NCBI RefSeq assembly: GCF_021650935.1
Contig: NZ_CP091244.1
Coordinates: 3,844,001-3,908,000, forward strand
Reading direction: 5' to 3'
DNA from: Thiothrix winogradskyi
GTDB lineage: Bacteria > Pseudomonadota > Gammaproteobacteria > Thiotrichales > Thiotrichaceae
DNA length: 64,000 nt
Shown: positions 50,332-60,288 of the stretch, piece by piece
How the letters are laid out: each line of letters begins with the position of its first letter
Position numbering within the stretch: position 1 is the first letter of the stretch
Translations under genes and position numbers: made by a program
The notes under the pieces: generated by a model
What the model was told of the DNA's origin: nothing
Databases searched by the model: none
The model's input: only the letters and a program-made list of their open reading frames with translations

Positions 50332-52437
50332 ATGAAATCGCACAACAACAAACGCAGTTCCTTTTTTTCCGGCAGTCTACTGGCTTGCTCGCTGTGGCTA
50401 TTAACCACCAGTGCTGCATTAAATGCCGAAGACGCCACCCGCATTAATCTGCAAGACACGGAAATCCGCCAATTGATTGACATTGTTGCCAAGACCACCG
50501 GCAAGAATTTCATAGTCGATCAGCAAGTGCGCGGCAAAGTCACCTTCATTTCCGGCAACGGTCTGGACAAAGACGGGCTGTATGAAGCCTTCCTGTCGGT
50601 ACTGCAAGTCCACGGTTTTGAAGCTGTCGAAACAGGCGACCTCATCAAAATTGTTCCCGCTGGAAAAGCACGCGGCAATGTCGCGCCGATGGTTGCCAAC
50701 CCTGCGGAAAGTGATGCCGATGCGACGATTTCCCAAGTGGTTAAACTGGAATACATCCCCGTTACCACCGCGATTCAAACCCTGATGCCACTCAGCGGTC
50801 AGGGCGAAACCAGTATTCTGCCCAACCAAGCGAGTAACACTATCGCCTTAAAAGGCAAAGCCCAAAACGTTGCCCGCCTGATGGACGTGATTGCCAGCGT
50901 CGACAAACCCAATAACGAAGACTTTGAACTTGTGCCACTCGAATACGCGGTGGCTTCACAAGTTGCCTCCACCTTACAGGGCTTAGTCGGTGGTAACGCT
51001 GCTGCCGCAGCAGCGGGCGGTATGATGCCTGCTGGCGGCAAAATTTCAGCCGATGAACGTACCAACAGCGTATTGATTTCCGGCGACCGTCAAACCCGTG
51101 AACGCATGAAAAGCGCCATCGCCAAACTGGATGTCAAACGTGCCATTGAAGGTGACACCAGAGTCATCCAACTGCGCTACGCCAAGGCTGAAGATGTTGT
51201 CAACGTACTCAATGGCGTTGCACCCAATCTCCAGCAATACGGCGGGAGTGCTTACTACAATTATATGCCCCCCGGTTCAGACGGAAGTGTCTCCCCCGAT
51301 GGCACACAGCCCTCCAGTGGCAGTGGTAGCAGCAATGTCAAAGTTCTAGCCGATAAAAGCAGCAACTCCATTATCATTAGTGGTCCGCCGACTTTGCAGA
51401 AAAACATGATCGCCGTGATCAACCAGCTTGACCGCCGCCGCGCCCAAGTCTTGGTCGAAGCCGTCATCGCTGAAGTCTCCACCGACCTTTCCAACCAACT
51501 TGGCGCAACCCTGCTGGCTAATGGTGCAAATGACGGTAGCGGCCCGGTTGGCTACAGCAATTTTGGTGGCATTGGCACACTTGCGGGCATTATTGGCGCG
51601 GTTCAAACCAGCACTATCCCCAGTGTTCCTAACGGTCTATTGCTGGCGGGGGGAAATAACAGCTTCGGTGCGATTGTCGAAGCGCTCAAAGGCGATGCTG
51701 CCACCAATATCCTTTCCACCCCAACGCTGGTGACGATGGATAACGAAGAAGCCGAAATCACCGTCGGACAAGAAGTCCCCTTCATCACTGGGCGTTCCAC
51801 CAATGCCGCGAACGACACCACCAACCCGTTCACCACGATTGAACGCAAAGATGTCGGTTTGAAATTCAAAATCACCCCACAAATCAACCGGGGCGAAACC
51901 GTTAATCTCAAAATTGAACAGGAAACATCCAACGTCGCCTCCAGCAGTTCCGGCGCATCGGATTTAATCACCAACAAACGCCGCATTACCACCAATGTCA
52001 TGGTCGAAGACGGGCAAATTCTGGTACTGGGCGGATTGATCGAAGACAATTACCGCGATTCTGAAAGCAAAGTGCCGTTATTGGGCGATATACCCGTGAT
52101 TGGTGGCGCTTTCCGCAATAACACCACCAATAAAACCAAAAACAACCTAATGGTGTTCATCCACCCCATTATTATGCCAGATGGCAAATCCGCCGATGCT
52201 TACACCCGCATGAAATACCAAACCATGCAGCAACAGCAGCAGCGCAGTAAAGTATTGCAACGTGATCGCCTCTCCGAAGGTGCTTCCACCCTGCCACCGG
52301 ATATGAATCGCGTCATCAATGGCTCGGCTGACAGCTTGCACAATCCGCCGCCACGCCCCCCTGCTCCCGTGAAAAAAGTGACACAAGGTCAAGGCACATG
52401 CAACAAATCCGACCCATTCTGTAGCGGGGCATTATGA
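50332..52437 (+). CDS. gspD: Type II secretion secretin GspD
   Basis: Outer-membrane secretin of 701 residues. After a signal peptide come the N0-N3 periplasmic domains (INLQDTEIRQLIDIVAKTTG starts N0, N3 includes KVLADKSSNSIIISG) and the C-terminal secretin channel (VPFITGRSTN, VEDGQILVLGGLIEDN). It forms the exit pore of the type II secretion system. A Gln/Ser/Pro-rich tail ends with a Cys-containing CNKSDPFC, an unusual addition that may mediate targeting. The stop overlaps gspE (ATGA). Confidence 0.93.
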   Translation: MKSHNNKRSSFFSGSLLACSLWLLTTSAALNAEDATRINLQDTEIRQLIDIVAKTTGKNFIVDQQVRGKVTFISGNGLDKDGLYEAFLSVLQVHGFEAVETGDLIKIVPAGKARGNVAPMVANPAESDADATISQVVKLEYIPVTTAIQTLMPLSGQGETSILPNQASNTIALKGKAQNVARLMDVIASVDKPNNEDFELVPLEYAVASQVASTLQGLVGGNAAAAAAGGMMPAGGKISADERTNSVLISGDRQTRERMKSAIAKLDVKRAIEGDTRVIQLRYAKAEDVVNVLNGVAPNLQQYGGSAYYNYMPPGSDGSVSPDGTQPSSGSGSSNVKVLADKSSNSIIISGPPTLQKNMIAVINQLDRRRAQVLVEAVIAEVSTDLSNQLGATLLANGANDGSGPVGYSNFGGIGTLAGIIGAVQTSTIPSVPNGLLLAGGNNSFGAIVEALKGDAATNILSTPTLVTMDNEEAEITVGQEVPFITGRSTNAANDTTNPFTTIERKDVGLKFKITPQINRGETVNLKIEQETSNVASSSSGASDLITNKRRITTNVMVEDGQILVLGGLIEDNYRDSESKVPLLGDIPVIGGAFRNNTTNKTKNNLMVFIHPIIMPDGKSADAYTRMKYQTMQQQQQRSKVLQRDRLSEGASTLPPDMNRVINGSADSLHNPPPRPPAPVKKVTQGQGTCNKSDPFCSGAL

Positions 52438-53951
52438 GCGGGCAGGATGCACTAGCCACTGCCGAAGAGCCACTCAGCCTTGCGCTGAGCTTGCCGTACA
52501 GCTTTGCCAAACGCCACGGCATTTTGCTGCAAACCAGCGGGCAACAACCGCTGGTGCTGTGCCGAACTGGGGTCACGCCGTTAGCCTTGGCAGAAGTGCA
52601 ACGCCTAAGCCCAGCCGATTTGCAATTTCAAACGGTTGACAACGCCACTTTTGACCGCTTGCTGGCAGCGCATTATGACCGCAGCCAAGTTGGCGCGTCG
52701 ATGATGCAAGACATTGGTGACGATGCCGATTTGCAAGACATTGCCGGGTCATTACCCGAACCGGAAGACTTGTTGGAATCCGAAGACGATGCCCCCATCA
52801 TCCGCCTGATCAATGCGCTATTGACCCAAGCGGTGAAAGAAGGTGCATCCGACATCCACATCGAAACCTTTGAAACCCGTATGTCGGTACGAATGCGCGT
52901 CGATGGCATTTTGCGCGAAATCATCGAACCACCGCGCAAACTCGCGCCGGTGATTATTTCGCGGATCAAAGTCATGGCACGCTTGGATATTGCCGAAAAA
53001 CGCCTGCCGCAAGACGGACGCATCTCCCTGCGCGTTGCCGGACGCGGCGTCGACGTGCGGGTTTCCACCCTGCCCTCCGGTCACACCGAACGGGTGGTAT
53101 TGCGCTTATTGGACAAGCAAGCCGGGCGCTTGAATCTGTCGCATCTGGGCATGGATCCCAAAATTTATGACCGCCTGCAAGCCCTGATCGAAAAGCCACA
53201 CGGCATTATTCTCGTCACCGGTCCCACGGGTTCAGGAAAAACCACCACGCTGTACGCCGGTCTGACCCACTTAAACGACCAACGCCGCAATATCCTCACC
53301 GTCGAAGACCCTATCGAATATTACATTGACGGCATTGGGCAAACCCAAGTCAATAGCAAAGTCGACATGACCTTTGCACGCGGCTTACGCGCCATTTTAC
53401 GCCAAGACCCGGATGTGGTGATGGTCGGCGAAATCCGCGATCTGGAAACCGCTGAAATTGCGGTGCAAGCCAGTTTAACCGGGCATTTGGTGTTTTCCAC
53501 GCTGCACACCAATACTGCTGTGGGTGCTGTCACCCGACTGCAAGACATGGGCGTCGAACCTTATTTGCTCGCCTCCAGCTTGCTCGGTGTAGTCGCACAA
53601 CGGCTGGTACGGGTGCTTTGCCCCGAATGCAAACAAGCTTCGCCTGCAGATGACGGTGAAATGCAAATCCTCCGCGCCGACCCGCACACTGCCCGCCCGA
53701 TTCTCTACAAGCCGGTCGGTTGCCCTGCCTGTAACCATCGCGGTTTCGTCGGGCGCTTGGGGATTTACGAACTGGTGGCGTTGGATGACGGTTTGCGTCA
53801 AATGATCCACGACCACAAAAGCGAAATGCAACTCGAAGCCTATGCCCGCCAACACAGCCCCAGCATCCGCGAAGACGGTATTCGCTTGGTCTTGGAAGGT
53901 CGCACGTCGCTGGATGAAGTCTTGCGCGTCACCCGTGAGGATGCGCAGTAA
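52434..53951 (+). CDS. gspE: Type II secretion ATPase GspE
   Basis: Hexameric cytoplasmic ATPase of 505 residues powering pseudopilus assembly. It has an N1E domain, Walker A GPTGSGKTTTLY, the Asp box FVEDPIEYYI-like segment (TVEDPIEYYIDG), Walker B-like VMVGEIRDLETAEIA, the His box HTNTAVGAVTRL, and a tetracysteine zinc site (CPEC and CPAC, near residues 397 and 428). The stop adjoins the gspF start. Confidence 0.95.
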   Translation: MSGQDALATAEEPLSLALSLPYSFAKRHGILLQTSGQQPLVLCRTGVTPLALAEVQRLSPADLQFQTVDNATFDRLLAAHYDRSQVGASMMQDIGDDADLQDIAGSLPEPEDLLESEDDAPIIRLINALLTQAVKEGASDIHIETFETRMSVRMRVDGILREIIEPPRKLAPVIISRIKVMARLDIAEKRLPQDGRISLRVAGRGVDVRVSTLPSGHTERVVLRLLDKQAGRLNLSHLGMDPKIYDRLQALIEKPHGIILVTGPTGSGKTTTLYAGLTHLNDQRRNILTVEDPIEYYIDGIGQTQVNSKVDMTFARGLRAILRQDPDVVMVGEIRDLETAEIAVQASLTGHLVFSTLHTNTAVGAVTRLQDMGVEPYLLASSLLGVVAQRLVRVLCPECKQASPADDGEMQILRADPHTARPILYKPVGCPACNHRGFVGRLGIYELVALDDGLRQMIHDHKSEMQLEAYARQHSPSIREDGIRLVLEGRTSLDEVLRVTREDAQ

Positions 53952-55171
53952 TGCCCGCGTTTGAATACCTCGCCCTGAATGCCGCCGGTAAAGAAGAGCG
54001 CGGCATTATGGAAGCGGATACCCCGCGCCAAATACGCCAGTTATTGCGCAATGGCGATTTGATTCCGCTGGAAGTCAATGAAGTCGCGCAAAAGCAGAAA
54101 AAAACCGAAGGTCGTTCCCTGTTCGGTGGCGGGCGGCTCAATCCCGCCGATCTTGCACTGATGACGCGCCAACTTGCCACTTTAGTACGTGCGGGTTCAC
54201 CGATTGAGGAAGCTTTGGGTGCGGTCGTGCGCCAGACCGAACGCAATTCATCACGGCGCATTTTTTCCGCCATCCGCTCACGGGTCATGGAAGGTCACAC
54301 GCTGGCAGGCGCGTTAGGCTTGTTTCCCGGTGCGTTTCCGGTGTTGTATCGCGCAACGGTGGGCGCGGGCGAACAATCTGGGCATTTATCCGAAGTCTTG
54401 GAACGCTTGGCGGATTACACCGAAAATCGCCAGCACAACCAGCAAAAAGTCACCACAGCGCTGGCTTACCCCTTGATTTTATTGCTGGTTGCGATTGGTG
54501 TGGTATCCGCCTTGCTGCGCTTTGTTGTCCCCAAAGTCGTGGAAGCGTTTTCGACGTTGGACATTGAGCTACCGCTGCTCACGCGAATGCTGATTGCTGC
54601 CAGCGAATTCCTGCAAAATCACGGTTTGACCTTGCTCATTAGCATTATTTTGGTGATCGCGGGAATCGTGTGGCTATTGCAACGCCCCGTGTGGAAAGCA
54701 CGTTACCACCGCCTGCTATTGCGCTTGCCGGTCATCGGACGCATTACCCGTGGCATTAACACCGAAAACTTTGCCCGCACCTTCAGCATACTCAGCAGCA
54801 GTGGCGTAACGGTATTGGATGCGATGAAAATTTCGGCGGAAGTCGTCATCAGCATTCCCATGCGCCGCTCGGTGCTGGAAGCGGCTGAAAAAGTGCGCGA
54901 AGGGATGCCGATTCACAAAGCGCTGGAACGTTCCGGCTATTTCCCGCCGATGATGGTCTACCTGATTGCCAGCGGCGAAGGCAGCGGCAAACTCGATGAA
55001 ATGCTGGAACGTGCCGCCATCCAGCAAGAGCGCGAAGTGCAAACCAAAATTGCCACCATGCTCAGTTTGCTCGAACCCGGCTTAATTTTGGTGATGGGCG
55101 GTATCGTTACTTTAATTGTCCTTTCTATCATGCTCCCGGTCATGGGCGGCATGTCGCAGATCATGCGTTAA
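53951..55171 (+). CDS. gspF: Type II secretion inner-membrane protein GspF
   Basis: Polytopic platform protein of 406 residues with two GspF repeats (LALMTRQLATLVRAGSPIEEAL and FARTFSILSSSGVTVLDAMK) and three transmembrane helices. It couples GspE to the pseudopilus. This three-gene cluster lacks gspC and gspG-N, so the rest of the system must be encoded elsewhere. Confidence 0.94.
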   Translation: MPAFEYLALNAAGKEERGIMEADTPRQIRQLLRNGDLIPLEVNEVAQKQKKTEGRSLFGGGRLNPADLALMTRQLATLVRAGSPIEEALGAVVRQTERNSSRRIFSAIRSRVMEGHTLAGALGLFPGAFPVLYRATVGAGEQSGHLSEVLERLADYTENRQHNQQKVTTALAYPLILLLVAIGVVSALLRFVVPKVVEAFSTLDIELPLLTRMLIAASEFLQNHGLTLLISIILVIAGIVWLLQRPVWKARYHRLLLRLPVIGRITRGINTENFARTFSILSSSGVTVLDAMKISAEVVISIPMRRSVLEAAEKVREGMPIHKALERSGYFPPMMVYLIASGEGSGKLDEMLERAAIQQEREVQTKIATMLSLLEPGLILVMGGIVTLIVLSIMLPVMGGMSQIMR

Positions 55172-55356
55172 TTCCCATTAATTTTTCTCATTAAGCATTT
55201 CGTCAGCTAAATAGCCGCGATTATAGGTCATGGCGTTGAGGCACACCTGCGCCCGTCGCATAGTATCCACAAGCAAGAAATATTTCGTATTAACCAATAT
55301 TAAAAATAATGACCTGTGGAAAAGTGTCCCCGCACGGTCTTTGTGGAGCAAGCGTC

Positions 55357-56340
55357 ATGCCAGATACTACTAGCCTAGAATTTCGGGCAACAGTGCCTAG
55401 ATTTTTTCAAGACAGCACCCGCACCGCAGCAGATACATCGGTTAATACTGCCAATCTACTGTATGTGTACGCGCCTGCCCATGATGTCGAGGCCATTCAA
55501 GCCGTGCTCGAACGCAATGCAATACCACACGTTATGAATCATTACGGTATCCGTGATTATCAACATAAAACCCTGTGTTTTTGCGGATTGTCCGCGCTCA
55601 GTGACATCCAGCTCAGCTTTTTAGTCAACGCAGCGAATAGCGGCGCACGGGTAGAAGCTTTACTGGATCGCCTGGATAAACGCCTTAACTTTGTGGAAGT
55701 CGACTTATTAAATGCAGACTATTTATTGGACAATGACAAACACCAATATGCTACTGGCTACCAACACCTACTGAAACGCGGTCTGGATGTGGGCGTATCC
55801 TTGTTATTGCTAGCCCTGACCCTGCCCATTTGGTTGATCACGGCTATCGCGATCAAATGGGAGTCGCGCGGTTCAATATTTTTCCAGCAGCGTCGCACTG
55901 GATTATTTAATCAGGAATTTAATATCCTCAAATTCCGCTCCATGTGTGAAGATGCTGAAAAAGACGGGGCGCGTTGGGCATCCAAAGAAGACAGCCGCGT
56001 GACACGGGTGGGCAAGTTCATTCGCAAAACCCGCATTGACGAGTTACCCCAACTGCTCAATGTGCTCAAGGGTGAAATGTCAATCGTCGGGCCACGCCCA
56101 GAACGTGAAGTGTTTATTCGTGATTTGGAAAAGCAAATTCCGTTTTACCGCTTCCGCCACACGGTCAAGCCCGGTGTGACTGGCTTGGCACAAGTACGTT
56201 ATACCTATGGCGCATCGGTGGAAGATGCGATGCATAAACACCGTTACGACATTTATTACATTAAGCACCAAAGCGTGTGGATGGATATGCGGATTCTGTT
56301 CGATACCGTGCGGGTCGTGCTGACGGGTCAAGGGGTCTGA
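55357..56340 (+). CDS. Bacterial sugar transferase (initiating glycosyl-1-phosphate transferase)
   Basis: A 327-residue protein. About 140 N-terminal residues are unique and soluble. Then a membrane re-entrant helix (RGLDVGVSLLLLALTLPIWL) and the catalytic domain KFRSMCEDAEKDG, TRIDELPQLLNVLKGEMSIVGPRP and KPGVTGLAQV match the PssY/WcaJ-type polyprenol-phosphate hexose-1-phosphate transferase domain. It starts exopolysaccharide or glycan synthesis. ATG 55357, after GGAG, is preferred to 55309. Confidence 0.87.
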   Translation: MPDTTSLEFRATVPRFFQDSTRTAADTSVNTANLLYVYAPAHDVEAIQAVLERNAIPHVMNHYGIRDYQHKTLCFCGLSALSDIQLSFLVNAANSGARVEALLDRLDKRLNFVEVDLLNADYLLDNDKHQYATGYQHLLKRGLDVGVSLLLLALTLPIWLITAIAIKWESRGSIFFQQRRTGLFNQEFNILKFRSMCEDAEKDGARWASKEDSRVTRVGKFIRKTRIDELPQLLNVLKGEMSIVGPRPEREVFIRDLEKQIPFYRFRHTVKPGVTGLAQVRYTYGASVEDAMHKHRYDIYYIKHQSVWMDMRILFDTVRVVLTGQGV

Positions 56341-56380
56341 TGTATCATGCACTCCTTTGTTTCGCCAAGGATTGCCCCAC

Positions 56381-57421
56381 ATGGACACCCCCATCCGCAT
56401 GACCGAATACAGCCACGGCTCTGGTTGTGGCTGTAAAATCGCCCCCGCTGTACTCGATGTCATCTTACACAGCCAATTGCCACCCGATGTCTGCGATGCT
56501 TTGCTGGTCGGCAACAGTTCCCGCGACGATGCCGCCGTTTACGATTTAGGCAATGGCACGGCGGTTATCAGCACCACCGATTTTTTCATGCCGATTGTGG
56601 ATGATCCGTTCACGTTTGGGTGCATTGCCGCCACCAATGCCATCAGCGATGTCTACGCGATGGGCGGCAAACCCATTATGGCAATTGCAATTTTCGGCTG
56701 GCCGCTCGACAAATTGCCGCCGGAAGTCGGGCGCGAAGTGGTCGAAGGCGGGCGCAAAGCCTGTCAGGATGCCGGTATTCCCCTCGCAGGCGGACACAGC
56801 ATCGACGCCCCCGAACCCATTTTTGGCTTAGCCGTGACCGGCATTGTGCAAACCCGCCACCTCAAGCAAAACAGCACCGCACAAGCCGGATGCAAGCTGT
56901 ACCTCACCAAACCGCTCGGTATCGGCATCCTCACCACCGCTCAAAAACGCAAAGTCTTATTGCCGGAACACAGCAATCTTGCGATTGATACCATGTGCCA
57001 GATGAACAGCATCGGCGCACAATTCGGAGAAATGCCAGCCGTCACCGCGCTTACCGATGTTACCGGCTTTGGGCTGGGCGGGCATTTGCGTGAAATGTGC
57101 GAAGGCAGCGGCTTGCAAGCAGTCATCCAATTCGATCAAGTACCAGTTTTGCCACACATCCCGCAATATCTGGAACTGGATTGCTCACCGGGCGGCGCAA
57201 AACGCAATTTCGACAGCTACGGCTACGCGCTCGGTGCAATGACAGAACGCCAACGGCAAATCATCTGCGACCCCCAAACCAGCGGCGGCTTGTTGGTAGC
57301 ACTTGCGCCTGAGGGCGAGGCGGAATTCTTAGCCGTGTGTCGACAGGCGGGCATGGACTTACAACCGATTGGCTATTTGCGCGAACCCGTTGCCGGTAGC
57401 CCTCTGATTACGGTGGAATAA
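56381..57421 (+). CDS. selD: Selenophosphate synthetase
   Basis: SelD, 346 residues, makes selenophosphate from selenide and ATP. It has the active-site Cys16 and Lys19 in GSGCGCKI, then DDAAVYDLGNGTAVISTTDFF, the ISDVYAMGGKPI and GGHSIDAPEP loops, and DPQTSGGLL. The catalytic residue is Cys, not Sec. Start ATG 56381 fits the MTEYSHG N-terminus of the family. It is followed three bases later by mnmH, so selenium is routed at least to tRNA. Confidence 0.96.
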   Translation: MDTPIRMTEYSHGSGCGCKIAPAVLDVILHSQLPPDVCDALLVGNSSRDDAAVYDLGNGTAVISTTDFFMPIVDDPFTFGCIAATNAISDVYAMGGKPIMAIAIFGWPLDKLPPEVGREVVEGGRKACQDAGIPLAGGHSIDAPEPIFGLAVTGIVQTRHLKQNSTAQAGCKLYLTKPLGIGILTTAQKRKVLLPEHSNLAIDTMCQMNSIGAQFGEMPAVTALTDVTGFGLGGHLREMCEGSGLQAVIQFDQVPVLPHIPQYLELDCSPGGAKRNFDSYGYALGAMTERQRQIICDPQTSGGLLVALAPEGEAEFLAVCRQAGMDLQPIGYLREPVAGSPLITVE

Positions 57422-57424
57422 CCC

Positions 57425-58555
57425 ATGTCACTGCTGAACGCTGATAAAGACTTACCTGTCATCGACGATTTATTGAACTTGTTTTTGCAAGACGTGCCGC
57501 TCTTGGATGTACGCGCCCCCGTGGAATTTTTTGAGGGTGCGTTCCCGTGCAGCACCAACCTACCCTTAATGGATGATGCGGATCGGGTCGCGATTGGCAC
57601 ACGTTACAAACAACAAGGGCAAGATGCGGCTATCGAACTGGGCTTGCAGCGGGTAAGCGGTGAGATTAAGGCGGCACGGGTGGCAGCATGGCAGCAATTC
57701 GCCGAACGACACCCAGACGGAGTGCTGTATTGTTTTCGGGGTGGGTTACGCTCACGCACGTCGCAACAATGGTTGTATGAGCAAACGGACATTCGTTATC
57801 CGCGTGTTCACGGTGGTTACAAAGCGATGCGCCGGTTTTTGCTGGAGCAGTTGGAAACCTTACCTCATTTGCTTCAGCCCATCATCCTCAGTGGGCGCAC
57901 GGGTTCAGGCAAGACGCGGTTTTTACGTGCTTTTACGCAGCAAATTGACCTCGAAGCCTGCGCCAATCACCGTGGCTCCGCGTTTGGCACTCAACCTACC
58001 CCGCAACCACCGCAAATTGGGTTTGAGAATACGCTTACCATTCAATTGCTGCGCAAATTCCATCAGGGGCAAACGGCACTGCTGTTTGAAGACGAAAGCC
58101 GCACCATCGGCTCACTGCATTTACCCGACACTTTTTTTGAGACCTTACGCACTGCCCCACTGGTGTTGATGCAAGTCCCTAATGAAGAGCGCGTTGAAAT
58201 TAGCTATCAGGAATATGTCGTGGACAATACTGCCTCCTTCATTGCGGTGCATGGCGGGGATACGGAAGCGGGGTTTGCGGCATTCAGTGCGTATCTGCTC
58301 GGCAGTTTGGCGAAGGTGCAACGCCGCTTGGGTGGGGTGCGTTACCAACAAGCGCGGGAAATGATGGAACGTGCTTTGCAACAACAAGCGCGAGACCAGT
58401 CGACTACCGCGCATTACGATTGGGTGCGTTTCATTTTGTTGGATTACTACGACCCGATGTATGACTATCAGATCAGTAAGAAGCAGGATCGGCTGGTGTT
58501 TACGGGTTCACCAGCCGAGGTGCGGGAATACCTCAACGCGCAAGGCATTCACTAA
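57425..58555 (+). CDS. mnmH: tRNA 2-selenouridine synthase
   Basis: MnmH (SelU), 376 residues, geranylates and then selenates 2-thiouridine at wobble position 34. The N-terminal rhodanese domain has the catalytic Cys103 in YCFRGGLRSRTSQQWL. A P-loop domain follows (SGRTGSGKTRFLRAF). It uses selenophosphate from SelD, the gene upstream. Its tRNA substrates (Lys, Glu and Gln) include the tRNA-Gln(UUG) in this window. Confidence 0.94.
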   Translation: MSLLNADKDLPVIDDLLNLFLQDVPLLDVRAPVEFFEGAFPCSTNLPLMDDADRVAIGTRYKQQGQDAAIELGLQRVSGEIKAARVAAWQQFAERHPDGVLYCFRGGLRSRTSQQWLYEQTDIRYPRVHGGYKAMRRFLLEQLETLPHLLQPIILSGRTGSGKTRFLRAFTQQIDLEACANHRGSAFGTQPTPQPPQIGFENTLTIQLLRKFHQGQTALLFEDESRTIGSLHLPDTFFETLRTAPLVLMQVPNEERVEISYQEYVVDNTASFIAVHGGDTEAGFAAFSAYLLGSLAKVQRRLGGVRYQQAREMMERALQQQARDQSTTAHYDWVRFILLDYYDPMYDYQISKKQDRLVFTGSPAEVREYLNAQGIH

Positions 58556-58558
58556 GTA

Positions 58559-60196
58559 TCAAGTCACCACATCCGCCGCTTCGCGCCCAGTAAAGTGCTC
58601 AATTCTGGCAACTTGTTGCACGATGGCGAGAAGATCAGCCAGCGCGTCTTGCACCTCCTGATCGTGTTTGCTGACATCCGCTTCGTAATTTTCGAGGTAA
58701 ACACGCAAAGTTGCGCCCTGTGTCCCCGTACCCGATAAGCGGAAGATAATGCGCGAACCGTCGGTAAACAGGATGCGAATTCCCTGATTCTTGCTCACTG
58801 AACCATCGACCGGATCGGTGTAAGTGAAATTATCGGTTGCTCCGACCGTCAAAGCACCAAACTGTTTGCCTACCAAACCCGGCAACTGTGCCTGCAACGC
58901 ATCCACCAGAGCATTGGCGTCTTTCAGCTCAATCGCTTCGTAATCGTGGCGTGAATAGTAATTGCGCCCGTATTCCGCCCAATGCTTGCGCACGATGTTT
59001 TCCACCGAATCCTGCTTTTCTGCCAGCAAGTTCAACCAGAACAACACTGCCCACAACCCGTCTTTTTCGCGCACATGATCAGAACCTGTACCAAAGCTCT
59101 CTTCGCCGCACAAGGTGATCTTGCCTGCATCCAACAAATTGCCGAAAAACTTCCAGCCGGTTGGGGTTTCAAAGCACGGGATACCCAGTTTCGCCGCGAC
59201 CCGATCCGGCGCTTGGCTGGTCGGCATGGAACGCGCAATGCCCGAAATGCCATCTTTGTAACCCGGAATCAAACGCGCATTCGCCGCCAAAATCGCAAGG
59301 CTATCGCTAGGGGTGACAAAAAAACGCTTGCCCAGAATCATATTACGATCGCCGTCACCATCGGAGGCTGCGCCGAAATCAATGTCGGAATTCCGCGCAT
59401 ACAGCAGTGCCATCAACTCATGGGCGTGCGCTTGATTCGGGTCAGGATGCCCGCCACCAAAATCTGCCAACGGTTCGCCCTGAATGACAGAGCCAACAGG
59501 TGCGCCCAAACGTTCCTCCAGAATACGATGCCCGTAAGGCCCCGTTACCGCGTGCATTGCATCGAAACGCATCTTGAAATGGTCGGATTTCAGCAATGCG
59601 GCAATCTTGTCAAAGTCGAAAATGGTTTCCATCAGCGCCAGATAGTCACTAACCGAATCCACCACCTCCACCTGCATTCCAGCAAGCTGGTACGTCCCCA
59701 GCTTGTCAACCGGAATCGGGTTGAGCGGCACAATGTGGTATTCGTGGATTTGTTTAGCGGCGGCAAACATCGCTTCAGTCATGCTTTCAGGAGCAGACCC
59801 ACCGTTTGCGCCATTGAATTTAATGCCGAAATCACCTTCGGGACCACCTGCGTTATGGCTGGCGGAGAGAATAATCCCCCCCAATGCCTGGTATTGGCGA
59901 ATCAGGTTCGACGCTGCCGGAGTGGAAAGAATGCCGCCCTGCCCCAATATAACGCGCCCGAAACCCGCTGCGGCTGCCATGCGCAGAATGATTTGAATCG
60001 CCTCGCGGTTAAAATAACGCCCGTCACCGCCGAGAATCAGGGTGCTCCCTTGTACATTGTCCAAGGTATTGAAAATGGCTTGTACAAAGGTTTGCAAATA
60101 ATCAGGCTTCTTGAATTGCTTGACGCTTTTCCGTAAACCGGATGTCCCCGGTTTTTGGTCATCGAAAGGTGTGGTTTTAATGGTCTGGATAGTCAT
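58559..60196 (-). CDS. pgm: Phosphoglucomutase, alpha-D-glucose specific
   Basis: Phosphohexomutase of 545 residues interconverting glucose 1- and 6-phosphate. It has TPFDDQKPGTSGLRKSVK at the start, the phosphoserine loop LSASHNAGGPEGDFGIK, the metal loop ASDGDGDRN, the sugar loop GEESFG, and C-terminal IIFRLSGTGTQGATLR. It supplies glucose 1-phosphate for glycogen and exopolysaccharide. It converges on mnmH. Confidence 0.95.
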   Translation of the reverse strand: MTIQTIKTTPFDDQKPGTSGLRKSVKQFKKPDYLQTFVQAIFNTLDNVQGSTLILGGDGRYFNREAIQIILRMAAAAGFGRVILGQGGILSTPAASNLIRQYQALGGIILSASHNAGGPEGDFGIKFNGANGGSAPESMTEAMFAAAKQIHEYHIVPLNPIPVDKLGTYQLAGMQVEVVDSVSDYLALMETIFDFDKIAALLKSDHFKMRFDAMHAVTGPYGHRILEERLGAPVGSVIQGEPLADFGGGHPDPNQAHAHELMALLYARNSDIDFGAASDGDGDRNMILGKRFFVTPSDSLAILAANARLIPGYKDGISGIARSMPTSQAPDRVAAKLGIPCFETPTGWKFFGNLLDAGKITLCGEESFGTGSDHVREKDGLWAVLFWLNLLAEKQDSVENIVRKHWAEYGRNYYSRHDYEAIELKDANALVDALQAQLPGLVGKQFGALTVGATDNFTYTDPVDGSVSKNQGIRILFTDGSRIIFRLSGTGTQGATLRVYLENYEADVSKHDQEVQDALADLLAIVQQVARIEHFTGREAADVVT

Positions 60197-60288
60197 GAGA
60201 GTACGCTTGCCAGTAGGTTTTTGTTAGGATTCGAGACTTCATCTGCACAGCATTGCAGCCGCACAAATCATGTAGTCATTATGGATTT

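Noticed and set aside
56420..56440. SelD as a selenocysteine protein
   Set aside because: The active-site codon is a cysteine codon in an uninterrupted frame, and no in-frame TGA is present.
58982..60136. 384-residue plus-strand ORF opposite pgm
   Set aside because: It is the antisense of a clear phosphoglucomutase gene and its translation has no domain-like composition.
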